Shown here: positions 32,794 to 41,536 of the stretch, piece by piece | How positions within the stretch are numbered: position 1 is the first letter of the stretch | Layout of the letters: every line of letters starts with the position of its first letter | Source of the DNA: Selenomonas sp. GACV-9 | Lineage (GTDB): Bacteria > Bacillota > Negativicutes > Selenomonadales > Selenomonadaceae | Direction: 5' to 3' | Assembly: GCA_900116485.1 (NCBI GenBank) | Contig: FPAX01000001.1 | Location: 434,001 to 498,000 of the forward strand | DNA length: 64,000 nt | Notes under the pieces: generated by a model | Database searches by the model: none | What the model was told of the DNA's origin: nothing | What the model saw: only the letters and a program-made list of their open reading frames with translations | Made by a program: the position numbers and the translations under genes

Positions 32794-33837
32794 TTACTGC
32801 ATACCCTTTGGGGCATTCTTCATCCAGACCTGCTCTTTTTTATTGCTGCTGCGGGTATTCTGGGCCATCACGCCCACCAGCTTGTGGGGGATATAGAGTT
32901 CTTCCAGATAGGCAATATCCTCTTCTGACCAGTCAAGTTCCACAGCCTTTACCGCACCATCAATATGATGCCGTTTCGTGGCACCGGCCACAGGAGCGGT
33001 TACTTTGGTGAGCAGCCAGGCCAGGGAAATCTCTGTCATGGACACGCCGTATTTATCCGCCAGTTCCGCTACCCGCAGAATGATTTTTTCATCAGCGTCA
33101 GCTGTGCCATCATATTTGAGCTTGGCATAACTGTCTTCCTGCAAACGCTGGGAAGTTTCGCCCGGCCTGCGGGACAGGCGGCCACTGGCCAGCGCGCTGT
33201 ATGGCGTCATGGCAATATTATCCTCGGCACAAAGTTTGCTCATTTCCCGCTCTTCCTCCCGGAACAGCAAATTATAATGATTCTGTACGGATACAAACTT
33301 GGCAAAACCTTCTTTTTCCGCCAGCGCATTGGCTTTGGCCAGTTGATAAGCATAGCAGTTGGCAATACCGATATAACGTACCTTGCCAGCCTTGACCATT
33401 CTGGTCATGCCGTCCAGGATATCATAGATGGGCGTCTGGTAATCCCACATGTGATAGATATAGAGGTCAACATAATCCATGCCCAGATGCTGCAGGCTAA
33501 GATCCAGCTGCTTCTGGATATGCTCCTGACCGGTCACGCCCTTTTCGATTTCCTGCTGGCTGCGGGGCAGGAACTTCGTGGCTACCACCACATCCTCCCG
33601 CTTAGCATAATCCTTCAGCGCCCTGCCTAGATATTCTTCGCTGGTACCATTCTGATAAGCAATGGCCGTGTCAAAGAAATTTACGCCTTCATCCAGCGCA
33701 TGCTTTACAATCTCACGAGTAGCTGTTTCATCTACCGTCCAACTGTGCTGGCCTGTACCTGCATTGCCAAAGCCCATGCAGCCCAAACAAATGCGCGACA
33801 CCTGTAAATCAGAATTACCTAATTGCGTGTATTGCAT
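32794..33837 (-). CDS. Aldo-keto reductase
   Basis: 347-residue NADPH-dependent (beta/alpha)8 oxidoreductase. N-terminal QYTQLGNSDLQVSRICLGCMGFG; catalytic Asp/Tyr in FFDTAIAYQNGTSEE; Lys in VVATKF; His in YIYHMWD. Group resembles YhdN/AKR11-type enzymes. GAGGATGAAAGC supports ATG 33837, 28 bases after the first AKR stop; the longer start at 33906 would overlap that gene. Second gene of a TetR-controlled operon. Confidence 0.92.
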   Translation of the reverse strand: MQYTQLGNSDLQVSRICLGCMGFGNAGTGQHSWTVDETATREIVKHALDEGVNFFDTAIAYQNGTSEEYLGRALKDYAKREDVVVATKFLPRSQQEIEKGVTGQEHIQKQLDLSLQHLGMDYVDLYIYHMWDYQTPIYDILDGMTRMVKAGKVRYIGIANCYAYQLAKANALAEKEGFAKFVSVQNHYNLLFREEEREMSKLCAEDNIAMTPYSALASGRLSRRPGETSQRLQEDSYAKLKYDGTADADEKIILRVAELADKYGVSMTEISLAWLLTKVTAPVAGATKRHHIDGAVKAVELDWSEEDIAYLEELYIPHKLVGVMAQNTRSSNKKEQVWMKNAPKGMQ

Positions 33838-33865
33838 GCTTTCATCCTCACACATCGTTTTCGTA

Positions 33866-34816
33866 TTAATCCATTTTCTTTTCCCATTCACGAATCGTAG
33901 ATACATTGGTCTTGTCCGCCAGTTCTTCCAAACGGGAAATTTCTTCTGCGGTAAGCGTTACACTGGCAGTCTTAGCCGCATCCTCCACATGGCGCACCTT
34001 AGTCACACCGATAATGGGCAGCACACCTTTGGAAATGGCCCATGCCGTGCCAACCTGTGCCACGCTGAGGCCATGCGCTTCACCGATTTTTGCCATCTCA
34101 GCCGTAAGGTCTTCCAGCTGTGCCAGAATGGGATTATAACTCTTGGCACGGTCAGAACCTGCGGGGAAGGGATGTTTTGTATCGTACTTGCCGGAAAGCG
34201 CGCCCTGTTCCAATACCATATAGGCAAAGAACTTGATATCATTTTCCTTGCAATATTTCAGGATTCCTGCCCGCTCTGAGGAACGATTGAGCAGGCTGAA
34301 ATGGTTCTGCACCGCAGAAACCTTGAAGCCTTCTGCCTGCAGGATTTCGTTAGCCCGCTTGATCTGAGACAGGTCATGATTGGATACGCCCACCTGCTTA
34401 ACCGTGCCAGCTTTCAGCAAGGGAATCAACTCCGGCGTCCAACGCTCCACGTCCATGGGATTGTGGATCCAGTAAATGTCAATCACATCAATACCCAGAC
34501 GCTGGCAGCTTGCCTCTGCCATCTTGACCATGGATTCTTCATACATCCCCGCAATCTGCGGCGTGAATTTGGTGGAGATAATCACATCCTCAGCCTTGAC
34601 CTGACGCACGAAACTGCCCAGAATATCCTCCAAAGCCCCCATGCCATAAACCGTGGTCGTATCCCAAAGGTTCAGCCCGTTCTGCATGGCCGCATCAAAA
34701 ATCGGCTGCAAATCTTCCTTTTCCAGATGATTGCCAAACACCTGATCACCGCCAACTGCACCAGAACCCCAGGACCAGGCCCCCAAAGCTATTTTCGGCA
34801 TTTTCTTCTCAATCAT
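33866..34816 (-). CDS. Aldo-keto reductase
   Basis: 316 residues. LWDTTTVYGMGALEDILG provides catalytic Asp/Tyr, VIISTKF the Lys, and YWIHNPMD the His. C-terminal GVLPIIGVTKVRHVEDA is the NADPH-binding end. AGAGGAG lies before ATG 34816. Leads the operon behind two TGACACnnTGTCA-like sites at 34843-34901. Distinct subfamily from its neighbour. Likely detoxifies carbonyls. Confidence 0.92.
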   Translation of the reverse strand: MIEKKMPKIALGAWSWGSGAVGGDQVFGNHLEKEDLQPIFDAAMQNGLNLWDTTTVYGMGALEDILGSFVRQVKAEDVIISTKFTPQIAGMYEESMVKMAEASCQRLGIDVIDIYWIHNPMDVERWTPELIPLLKAGTVKQVGVSNHDLSQIKRANEILQAEGFKVSAVQNHFSLLNRSSERAGILKYCKENDIKFFAYMVLEQGALSGKYDTKHPFPAGSDRAKSYNPILAQLEDLTAEMAKIGEAHGLSVAQVGTAWAISKGVLPIIGVTKVRHVEDAAKTASVTLTAEEISRLEELADKTNVSTIREWEKKMD

Positions 34817-34842
34817 TGTATATGCTCCTCTCGTGCTTAAAA

Positions 34843-34901
34843 TGACACTGTGTAATTTTTATTTGATGATTGTATTATATTCTCTAAATGACACAATGTC
34901 A
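34843..34901 (-). promoter_or_regulatory. Two TetR-type operators before the AKR operon
   Basis: TGACACTGTGTAA (34843-34855) and TGACACAATGTCA (34889-34901), the latter a perfect dyad. TATAAT-like TGTATTATAT lies between them. Matching sites stand upstream of the TetR gene at 37289-37347. Confidence 0.75.
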
Positions 34902-34928
34902 ATATTAAAAGTAAAAAAATTTCCGCTA

Positions 34929-35990
34929 TTAAGAAATCAACTTTTGCGAATTTTGACAATATATCTGTTCCAGCCATTCACGCTGGGCAAGTTCCCTGTC
35001 CAAAGCCGCTTTCTTCTGGAGCAGCACCGGTGCTGGTACATAGGGATAATCACTGCCATACAGGATATGCTCCTGATCCGTGATCGTCAATAGCATATCC
35101 AGCGCATCGGGCATGGGATCTCCGGCCAGGTCAAAATAGAGATTGCCCATACTTTTTCCCATATCCACCGGCTCCATCATCTTCATCCCGGCAAGCATGG
35201 CAAACATGGCTTTTGCCCGCTGCTTCATATAGGGCAGGAAGGAACCGCAATGGGGCACTACCAGTTTTATCCGGGGATAGCGTTCCAGCATGCCGCTGGC
35301 GAGCAGATTCAGCATCGCTCTGGTGGTATCTGCCGGATACTCGTAGAGCGCCATAACCCTGCCCGTTACCGTCCCCTGCCTTGGTAGCTGCGGGGCGGGA
35401 CTGGGATGGACGATGACCAGCGCCTTGCGGCGGTCAAGCTCGGCAAAGATTTTCTCCCAGCGTTCATCCCCCAGATAGATTCCCTGGGCGTTGCTGGGCA
35501 CCTTCACGCCGATGGCTCCTAATTCATCCATAGCGTAAGCTATTTCCTCGATGGAACCATCAATGGCTGGGAAGGGCAGAGCCGCCACAAAACCGAATTT
35601 GTCCGGATAATTTTGACATAATGCCGCTGTTTCCACATTTATCCGCCGTGCCACCTTGCAGGACAGTTTTTCGTCCCCATTGTAAATATGCGGCGTGGCT
35701 TGCGACAGCACCGTATAGTCAATACCTGCTGCGGCCATGAATTCAAGATGTGCCGTCTCCGACCACTTGGGTAAGGGATAGCCCTCCTCCGCTGCCGCAT
35801 CTATGCCCAGCTCCTGCAACCCTTCCAGATAACTTGGCAGCATGGCATGAGCATGCATATCAATCTTGCGCCCACGTGGAAGCCTTACCTCCTGCGGCGA
35901 GGCAGCAGCCGTTTCGAGCAGACCGCCGCCTGTGCCCAAGAGTGTCAATGCGCCCAAGGCGCTTACTTTCAAGAAATCGCGTCTTTTCAT
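34929..35990 (-). CDS. Tat-exported amidohydrolase (ACMSD-like)
   Basis: 353 residues. KRRDFLKVSALG is a Tat signal with a Leu/Gly-rich core and AAASP cleavage region. The TIM-barrel metal motif is KIDMHAHAMLPSY; further metal ligands in VIVHPSPAP, VVPHCGSFLPY and GSDYPYVPA. It resembles ACMSD/6-methylsalicylate decarboxylase-type amidohydrolases. AGGAGCTATAGGATA precedes ATG 35990. Same strand as the flavoprotein at 36032, which ends 41 bases upstream, so an operon with TetR is possible. Confidence 0.88.
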   Translation of the reverse strand: MKRRDFLKVSALGALTLLGTGGGLLETAAASPQEVRLPRGRKIDMHAHAMLPSYLEGLQELGIDAAAEEGYPLPKWSETAHLEFMAAAGIDYTVLSQATPHIYNGDEKLSCKVARRINVETAALCQNYPDKFGFVAALPFPAIDGSIEEIAYAMDELGAIGVKVPSNAQGIYLGDERWEKIFAELDRRKALVIVHPSPAPQLPRQGTVTGRVMALYEYPADTTRAMLNLLASGMLERYPRIKLVVPHCGSFLPYMKQRAKAMFAMLAGMKMMEPVDMGKSMGNLYFDLAGDPMPDALDMLLTITDQEHILYGSDYPYVPAPVLLQKKAALDRELAQREWLEQIYCQNSQKLIS

Positions 35991-36031
35991 TATCCTATAG
36001 CTCCTAAAACATGAAAAACCGGCTTCATCCT

Positions 36032-36589
36032 TTAATTTTTGCCGAGATTCTTCCCCATCTCATAGGCTTCCTGCATGGCAACAGTTTCCTTTACATTTCC
36101 CGGAGCCAGTGCGCCCTTGCCCAGGATATGGCCGCCATTGCGGTTATTCTCGCCCCCATGCATATTGAAGCATTCCACATATTTCTGAAAATCCTGCAGC
36201 ATATTGTCAAAGAGCTTTGCCTCGGGTACACCGCCTGCTGTAATCAGGTAGAAAGTCTTATCCTTGGCAATGGTCATATAAGGATACAGTCTGTCGATGC
36301 CACGCTTCATCAGACTGGTCCAGGAAAAGAAATACATGGGAGAAGCAAACACGATTGCATCCGCCTGCCCAAATTTTTCCAGTACCGCTGTCATATCATC
36401 CTTCTGCACACACTTACCCGGATTCTTCCAGCAAGCCATACAGCCCAGACAGTCACCGAACTTCATATCGCCCAGTTCCACCCGCTCTACCTGATGGCCA
36501 GCCTCCTCGGCACCACGGATAAACTCACCAGCCAGCAGCCCCGTATTGCCATTCTTGCGCTTGCTGCCATGCATTACCAAAACTTTCAT
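36032..36589 (-). CDS. NADPH-dependent FMN reductase-like flavoprotein
   Basis: 185 residues. HGSKRKNGNTGLLAGEFI is the FMN loop, CLGCMACWKNPGKC the cysteine cluster, ASPMYFFSWTSLMKRGIDR the flavin-edge segment. AAGGAGGAGCGAAG supports ATG 36589. It lies 39 bases after the TetR gene on the same strand and is likely co-transcribed with it. Cytosolic, with no signal. Confidence 0.9.
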   Translation of the reverse strand: MKVLVMHGSKRKNGNTGLLAGEFIRGAEEAGHQVERVELGDMKFGDCLGCMACWKNPGKCVQKDDMTAVLEKFGQADAIVFASPMYFFSWTSLMKRGIDRLYPYMTIAKDKTFYLITAGGVPEAKLFDNMLQDFQKYVECFNMHGGENNRNGGHILGKGALAPGNVKETVAMQEAYEMGKNLGKN

Positions 36590-36628
36590 CTTCGCTCCTC
36601 CTTACACATTCAACGGATTTGGTCCATC

Positions 36629-37264
36629 TTACACGCTCTTCTCGACGCCTAGCAGCTTGCGCAGGCAGTTGTAGGTAATCTCGTAAATCGTATAGTAACG
36701 AAACCCCACATCGGCTTCTTCCATGGCCTGCCGCTGCTTGTCGGTAACCATCACATAGGGGTAGATGCCGTACATAAAGGGAAAATAGGCATAAAGGAAG
36801 CTTGTCTTTTCCTCCTCGCTCATCTCCGGACAATACTTCTCCAGACAACGATGCACCGCCTTGATGGAAGCACCATAAGCTTTCTTGAATTCTACCAGAT
36901 TCTCATGACGGCTGTTCTCCTCCATATCAAAGTGATTCATGGACAGAAGTTTCAGCAGACGCTGCCGTTTCTCCAATGAATGTGCCAGCGCAGAGGCCAG
37001 TTCTTCCCGGCTCATAGCAGCATGCGCTGCCATCATGCCCTCCAGATCTGCCACCCATAATTCATACTCCCGCTGCATCAGCGCCAGGAAGATTTCCTCC
37101 TTGGTGTTGAAATAGTTGTAGATGGCAGTGCGGTTGAAGGTCGTGACCTTCCCAACTTCCTTCAGGGTGATGTCCTTGAAACTCATCGTCTCATACAGTT
37201 TGGCACAGGCATCGACAATACTTTCCCGCCGTGCCAGCATCTCTTCTTCCGATATCTTTGGCAT
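36629..37264 (-). CDS. TetR-family regulator
   Basis: 211 residues. HTH: FKDITLKEVGKVTTFNRTAIYNYFNTKEEIFLALM near residues 30-60; C-terminal ligand domain of the TetR_C_33-like type (KRQRLLKLLSMNHFDMEE, FYAYFPFMYG-like). CGGAGG before ATG 37264. Several TGACACnnTGTCA-like sites lie upstream and before the AKR operon, which gives a likely autoregulated repressor of carbonyl reductases. Confidence 0.92.
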   Translation of the reverse strand: MPKISEEEMLARRESIVDACAKLYETMSFKDITLKEVGKVTTFNRTAIYNYFNTKEEIFLALMQREYELWVADLEGMMAAHAAMSREELASALAHSLEKRQRLLKLLSMNHFDMEENSRHENLVEFKKAYGASIKAVHRCLEKYCPEMSEEEKTSFLYAYFPFMYGIYPYVMVTDKQRQAMEEADVGFRYYTIYEITYNCLRKLLGVEKSV

Positions 37265-37288
37265 ATATATTCCTCCGTCGCAGTAAAA

Positions 37289-37347
37289 TGACACAATGTA
37301 ACTTTTATTGACACTTTGTATTATAGGGTTATAATGACACTATGTCA
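37289..37347 (-). promoter_or_regulatory. TetR-type operators before the tetR gene
   Basis: TGACACAATGTAA (37289-37301), TTGACACTTTGTA (37308-37320) and the perfect dyad TGACACTATGTCA (37335-37347). They overlap TATAAT-like sequence, so binding would block transcription. Confidence 0.75.
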
Positions 37348-37365
37348 ATATATTTTGTAAAAAAT

Positions 37366-37389
37366 TTGACCAGTCAATTGACTGGTCAA
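37366..37389 (-). terminator. Palindromic terminator after the autotransporter
   Basis: A perfect 24-bp palindrome (TTGACCAGT..ACTGGTCAA) followed on the reverse strand by ATTTTTT. Could also serve as an operator, because TTGACYRGTCAA is a common regulator-binding shape. Confidence 0.6.
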
Positions 37390-37452
37390 AAATCATTATA
37401 TTTAATCCCTTATGCCTATTTAAGGCAATTCATATGTACTTGATGAACTGAG

Positions 37453-40400
37453 TCACCACACCCTTTTAAGCTGAACAGATGCAAAGATGTCTTTATCATG
37501 GGCACCCTTCTGGAGCTGGGCTTCACCATCCAGGAACCAGCCCTTGGCAAATTCAGTCTCTCCGGATAGCGCGAGCATGAAGTGGGTTCTGTCCTGATTG
37601 TTTCGAAGAGTATAGAACCGGCTGTCATTGCCCTCATAGCTAAAGGAAAGTTCTGGATCTGCCCCGGCAAAGGCATGCTTCACCCCCAGGCGCATGCCAT
37701 AGCTGCCACACTTCAGATAACGTTTCAGTTCCACACCCAGCTGTCCCGCAAAATAGGTGTTGTGCTGCCCTGAAACATGCTGGTTGAAGATGCCTGCGCC
37801 ATTTTCCGCGTAGGCCTTCTGATTCAGCCAGGAAAGCTGAAGGCTAGCGTAGGGGCTGACATGCCAAGTCCTGCCGTCATTTGCGTGGAGGTCATACTTA
37901 TACTCCCCTCCAATTTCTGCCAGCTGGGAATCATACTGCGCCTCTGTACTAAGACCGAGCATCCCAATGCTGCGATGCAGTTTGTTCCGAATCCAGCCGT
38001 AGTCCGCATAGAGATAGGCATCGGCAGCATTTTTATGATAACCAGCATAAACGCCAAACCTCGTATCATAGATGCTTCCCTTGCCGGAGTCTGCTCCAAA
38101 GCCCGTTGACTGGTAGCTCACAAAGACGCCGCCCCTCCAGTTGTCGTTGAGCAGACGGTCATATCCTCCCGATATGGCGCTGCCATGATAGTTTGTACCG
38201 CCCCTGAGATTGCCCCAATTCTTGGTGAACTTCATCCAGGCATTATTATCCTGTGCCATGGGAAGATCCGTGCTCATCTTGATGCCCTTCTCATCTCCAT
38301 CATCCGCGAAATGACTCACCGGAACGGTCACCTCCGCTGGCCGGGTGGAAAATGCCGTGCTCAGGCGGTCAGAAATCACACGGCCGGCAACGGTGCTCTG
38401 CTGGACAAGGGAAGCCATCTGCGGCGCTGCCGATGAACCAATTCCCGTGAGAGCATGTTTCGCAGCTGATGGGCTAAGACTGTAGAGGTTACGCATCTCA
38501 TTTCGCCGGGTATCCCCCACGAGGCTCTTCTGCATGGCATCCATGGCATCATAGGCATCGGCCTGCTCTGCTGTCATTTCTCCGAGATTGTTGGCGGAAT
38601 GTGTTCGAACCTTCAACGTGTTTCCTTCTATAGAACCCGTGGTCGAGAGCATCCCCGTTACAGCACAGGGCTTTCCGTCAGGATTCGCCAAATTACCTAT
38701 TAGCGTTCCGGCCTTCAGCACGTTCAAGTTTTCATCAGGCAGGGCATTTGTAGCAGAAATCGTGGAGCCCTCCAGATCCGCTGTACCACTGACGGAGATA
38801 TTCCCCTGAGAACCGCCGCCGTAAGCGCTCAAAGTACCATCGGAAACGAGATTTCCCGTAATGGACATGCTGGTATCGGCAGAGTAAGCGCCAATGGTGC
38901 CGTGGTTAATGAACTTGCCTGTGGTCTCATCTGAAAAGCCCTCTGCCATGCGTAAGGTCATATCATTTACGGTATAGGTTCCACCGAAAAGCCCGGCTCC
39001 CTTTGAAACATTTAAATGAACAACATCTGCCGTTCCCATATATACCAGATTGCCACTCTTCACGTTCATCTTCATATTGTCGGAGCCACTGACATTTCCT
39101 TGATAGAGCATGGCCCCATCCTGCATATCAAAGTTCAAATTAGTCACCAAGTCGGGGATATAGTCGGCATAAGCGTACTCGCCTCCGTTATATTGAATCA
39201 GCAAGGGCTTGATGATTCCGTTCTTTGTCTCCACTTCATTGGTGTCCCTATTTTGTTCCTGATAGGTGGTGTTTTTTTCCGTATCGAAAATTCCCTGTTC
39301 TTCAGAAAAATGCTTCCAATCAGAAGTGATAGCGCCGCTTATTTCTGCCCCTTTATTCACGTTGATATTTTTGACAAAGGCATTTCTGCCAATATAGATT
39401 GCATTTTCACTGCCGGAAATTTTGCCGGACAAATTGAAGTCTGTAATCAATTCCCCCTTCAATTCATCGGCTGAGGCATTGTAAGTGTTGCTGTTCATAT
39501 CGTTCAGGACTTTATTTTCCGACTTGGTGATTTCGCCGGTGTAGGCACTGACTCCACGACTGTAGCGAATGTAGGAGCCACGGTATTCATCAAGGGCTCC
39601 ATTGGAGCTTGAACCAAAGTTGAATTCCACCGCATTGCCGCCTGTCCCATTGGCCGTCACATTTCCCGCCAAATTGAGATTTTGCTGGCGGCCATAGGCA
39701 AATAAGATTCCCTTCCCCCTATAACCGTCCCCATGGATTTCAATTGATGTGGGAACATTTATCGTATTGCCTTCGCCATCTACCCGGATGCCTGTTGCGC
39801 CAACGCCTTGTGTCAAAATATCTGCGGACTGGGTAATATTGTTATTCGCTCCGTAAACGTGGAGACCAATTCCCAGAGGAACCTGACTGTAAGTATTTTC
39901 AAGATAAGCCGTGCCGTCAGAATTTCTCGCAGAATATCCCTGGGTATTGTCGATGGTCAAACCGTTGCCATAAACAGAACGTCCGAAATACGCCTTTCTG
40001 TCGAAATCATAGCCCAAATCCTGCAGGGCCGCCAACTCCACCTCCATGAAGGTGGTATAGTTGGTATAAAAACGATGGCTTTGCACACCAGCTGTCTGGA
40101 AGTGGGAGCCTTCAAAATCTTGCTTATAGGCGCTGCCATCCCTTTTCATTTCAAAAGCGTTGGTAGGTATGCCGGAAACGCCGTTGAAAGTTGCCCCTGC
40201 CAGGGCATCCGTTACATTGTCCCCTACAAAATAGGCAAAATTTCCCAGATCTACAATAAAGCAATCCGATTCCTTAAGGTCTGGATTCTTTGTCTTTAAA
40301 AGGTTAAAACCTTCAGTAGTCACGATCATCATACCTGGCTTGCCATGATTTCCGTTCTGGTCCACCAGATGGAGATTCCAAAAGTCCTCGTCTTCGGTAT

Positions 40401-41115
40401 TTGTAAATCTGGCCAAGGCCAGCGTACTGACACCATCGACATAGGTAACTTTCTCCTTTACTGCCTTTCCGTTCCAGTCACAATACTCTGTGCTGGCACT
40501 CACCCCCAGGGCATGTACCAGTTCATGACGGAAGCAGCCGACAAAATCAGCGGCTTGTTCATTGGTGGGAAGCACCGTGTCCGAATCCCCCCACCACCCC
40601 TCAGGAGCGCCGTCACGATTGGCACCAAAATGCTGTCCTATGCTGATGGTTGAAAAAGCATATGTGCCCACCTTATCAGTAGTATCCGTTTTCAATTTTT
40701 CAATATCCAGATAATCAAGATTCATTTTTCCCTGCAACATTTGGGCAACATAGTTATCATTAACCATAGTTCCGTCTTTAATTGAAGCTGTGATAGCATT
40801 GGCATTTTGGTAGTTGTCCTGCGTGACAACTATAATCTGCCAGGGAGAAGTGAATCCCGACCTTGGCCCCAGCATTTCTGACCAGTAGGTGGTGGCAGAT
40901 TTTATCGCGTCCCTGAGACTCAGCGGCAGTGCGTACCCCGAGCCTGAATCATCGGTTATATTTGAAATCTTTTCCCCTGTATTTAAAAAGGCAAAGTCAA
41001 TAAATTGCCTGCCGCCAAAATCTACGCTATCGGAATCATAGGCTTCAACGTGGCCGCAAAAGTTTAACCCTGCTGTCAAGGCTGCCAATATTGCCAGTTT
41101 TTGGGATTTTCTCAT
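37453..41115 (-). CDS. Autotransporter with N-terminal zinc metallopeptidase motif
   Basis: 1220-residue type V secreted protein. Signal peptide MRKSQKLAILAALTAG..HVEA. The N-terminal passenger has the zinc site HELVHALGVSAS near residue 195, with a later downstream region of parallel beta-helix type sequence (repeated short Gly/Asn/Thr turns, e.g. NVTANGTGGNAVEF). The C-terminal ~280 residues form the autotransporter beta-barrel, ending LKRVW with a terminal aromatic. GGAAGGAGCACAAGG supports ATG 41115. It proves an outer membrane. Whether the peptidase is active, and its substrate, are unknown. Confidence 0.9.
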   Translation of the reverse strand: MRKSQKLAILAALTAGLNFCGHVEAYDSDSVDFGGRQFIDFAFLNTGEKISNITDDSGSGYALPLSLRDAIKSATTYWSEMLGPRSGFTSPWQIIVVTQDNYQNANAITASIKDGTMVNDNYVAQMLQGKMNLDYLDIEKLKTDTTDKVGTYAFSTISIGQHFGANRDGAPEGWWGDSDTVLPTNEQAADFVGCFRHELVHALGVSASTEYCDWNGKAVKEKVTYVDGVSTLALARFTNTEDEDFWNLHLVDQNGNHGKPGMMIVTTEGFNLLKTKNPDLKESDCFIVDLGNFAYFVGDNVTDALAGATFNGVSGIPTNAFEMKRDGSAYKQDFEGSHFQTAGVQSHRFYTNYTTFMEVELAALQDLGYDFDRKAYFGRSVYGNGLTIDNTQGYSARNSDGTAYLENTYSQVPLGIGLHVYGANNNITQSADILTQGVGATGIRVDGEGNTINVPTSIEIHGDGYRGKGILFAYGRQQNLNLAGNVTANGTGGNAVEFNFGSSSNGALDEYRGSYIRYSRGVSAYTGEITKSENKVLNDMNSNTYNASADELKGELITDFNLSGKISGSENAIYIGRNAFVKNINVNKGAEISGAITSDWKHFSEEQGIFDTEKNTTYQEQNRDTNEVETKNGIIKPLLIQYNGGEYAYADYIPDLVTNLNFDMQDGAMLYQGNVSGSDNMKMNVKSGNLVYMGTADVVHLNVSKGAGLFGGTYTVNDMTLRMAEGFSDETTGKFINHGTIGAYSADTSMSITGNLVSDGTLSAYGGGSQGNISVSGTADLEGSTISATNALPDENLNVLKAGTLIGNLANPDGKPCAVTGMLSTTGSIEGNTLKVRTHSANNLGEMTAEQADAYDAMDAMQKSLVGDTRRNEMRNLYSLSPSAAKHALTGIGSSAAPQMASLVQQSTVAGRVISDRLSTAFSTRPAEVTVPVSHFADDGDEKGIKMSTDLPMAQDNNAWMKFTKNWGNLRGGTNYHGSAISGGYDRLLNDNWRGGVFVSYQSTGFGADSGKGSIYDTRFGVYAGYHKNAADAYLYADYGWIRNKLHRSIGMLGLSTEAQYDSQLAEIGGEYKYDLHANDGRTWHVSPYASLQLSWLNQKAYAENGAGIFNQHVSGQHNTYFAGQLGVELKRYLKCGSYGMRLGVKHAFAGADPELSFSYEGNDSRFYTLRNNQDRTHFMLALSGETEFAKGWFLDGEAQLQKGAHDKDIFASVQLKRVW

Positions 41116-41153
41116 CCTTGTGCTCCTTCCTCTCCTGACGGTAGAAATCCTTC

Positions 41154-41330
41154 TCACCACACCCGTTTAAGGTGAACAGATGCAAAGAGATCTTTATCAT
41201 GGGCCCTCTTCTGGAGCTGAGCTTCGCCATCCAGGAAACATCCTTGTCTATATGAATACTTGCTCCCGTTATAGTGGATATTCGCCAACACTTTCCGGGT
41301 TCCTGCCTCAAGTCCGTAAGCGGGGAACAA
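41154..41330 (-). pseudogene. 3' remnant of a second autotransporter
   Basis: The reverse strand encodes LEAGTRKVLANIHYNGSKY, then FLDGEAQLQKRAHDKDLF and VHLKRVW, ending in TGA at 41154-41156. This repeats the last strand of the intact barrel (FLDGEAQLQKGAHDKDIF, VQLKRVW at 37453). The rest of that gene is absent, so a tandem autotransporter seems to have been lost by deletion. Confidence 0.82.
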
Positions 41331-41331
41331 G

Positions 41332-41389
41332 AAAAGGGCATCGTGAAAGGGTATAATACTACATACCCCACTTCACGATGCCCTTTTTT
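41332..41389. terminator. Long bidirectional terminator
   Basis: AAAAGGGCATCGTGAA near 41332-41347 pairs with TTCACGATGCCCTTTT at 41372-41387, with inner GGGTAT/ATACCC also pairing. It ends the DXS-like gene. Confidence 0.85.
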
Positions 41390-41536
41390 CACATTATCAT
41401 TCGTAGTACTCCGGTAGTATCTCATGTTCTCAAAGCCCACGATAAAACATACGGAAATCTTACGGCCTTAGCTGCAAGAGGCCATAGTAGTTATGTCCAT
41501 AGTTGTTCACCTTGTGCAACTCCTGCCAAGTCTGAT

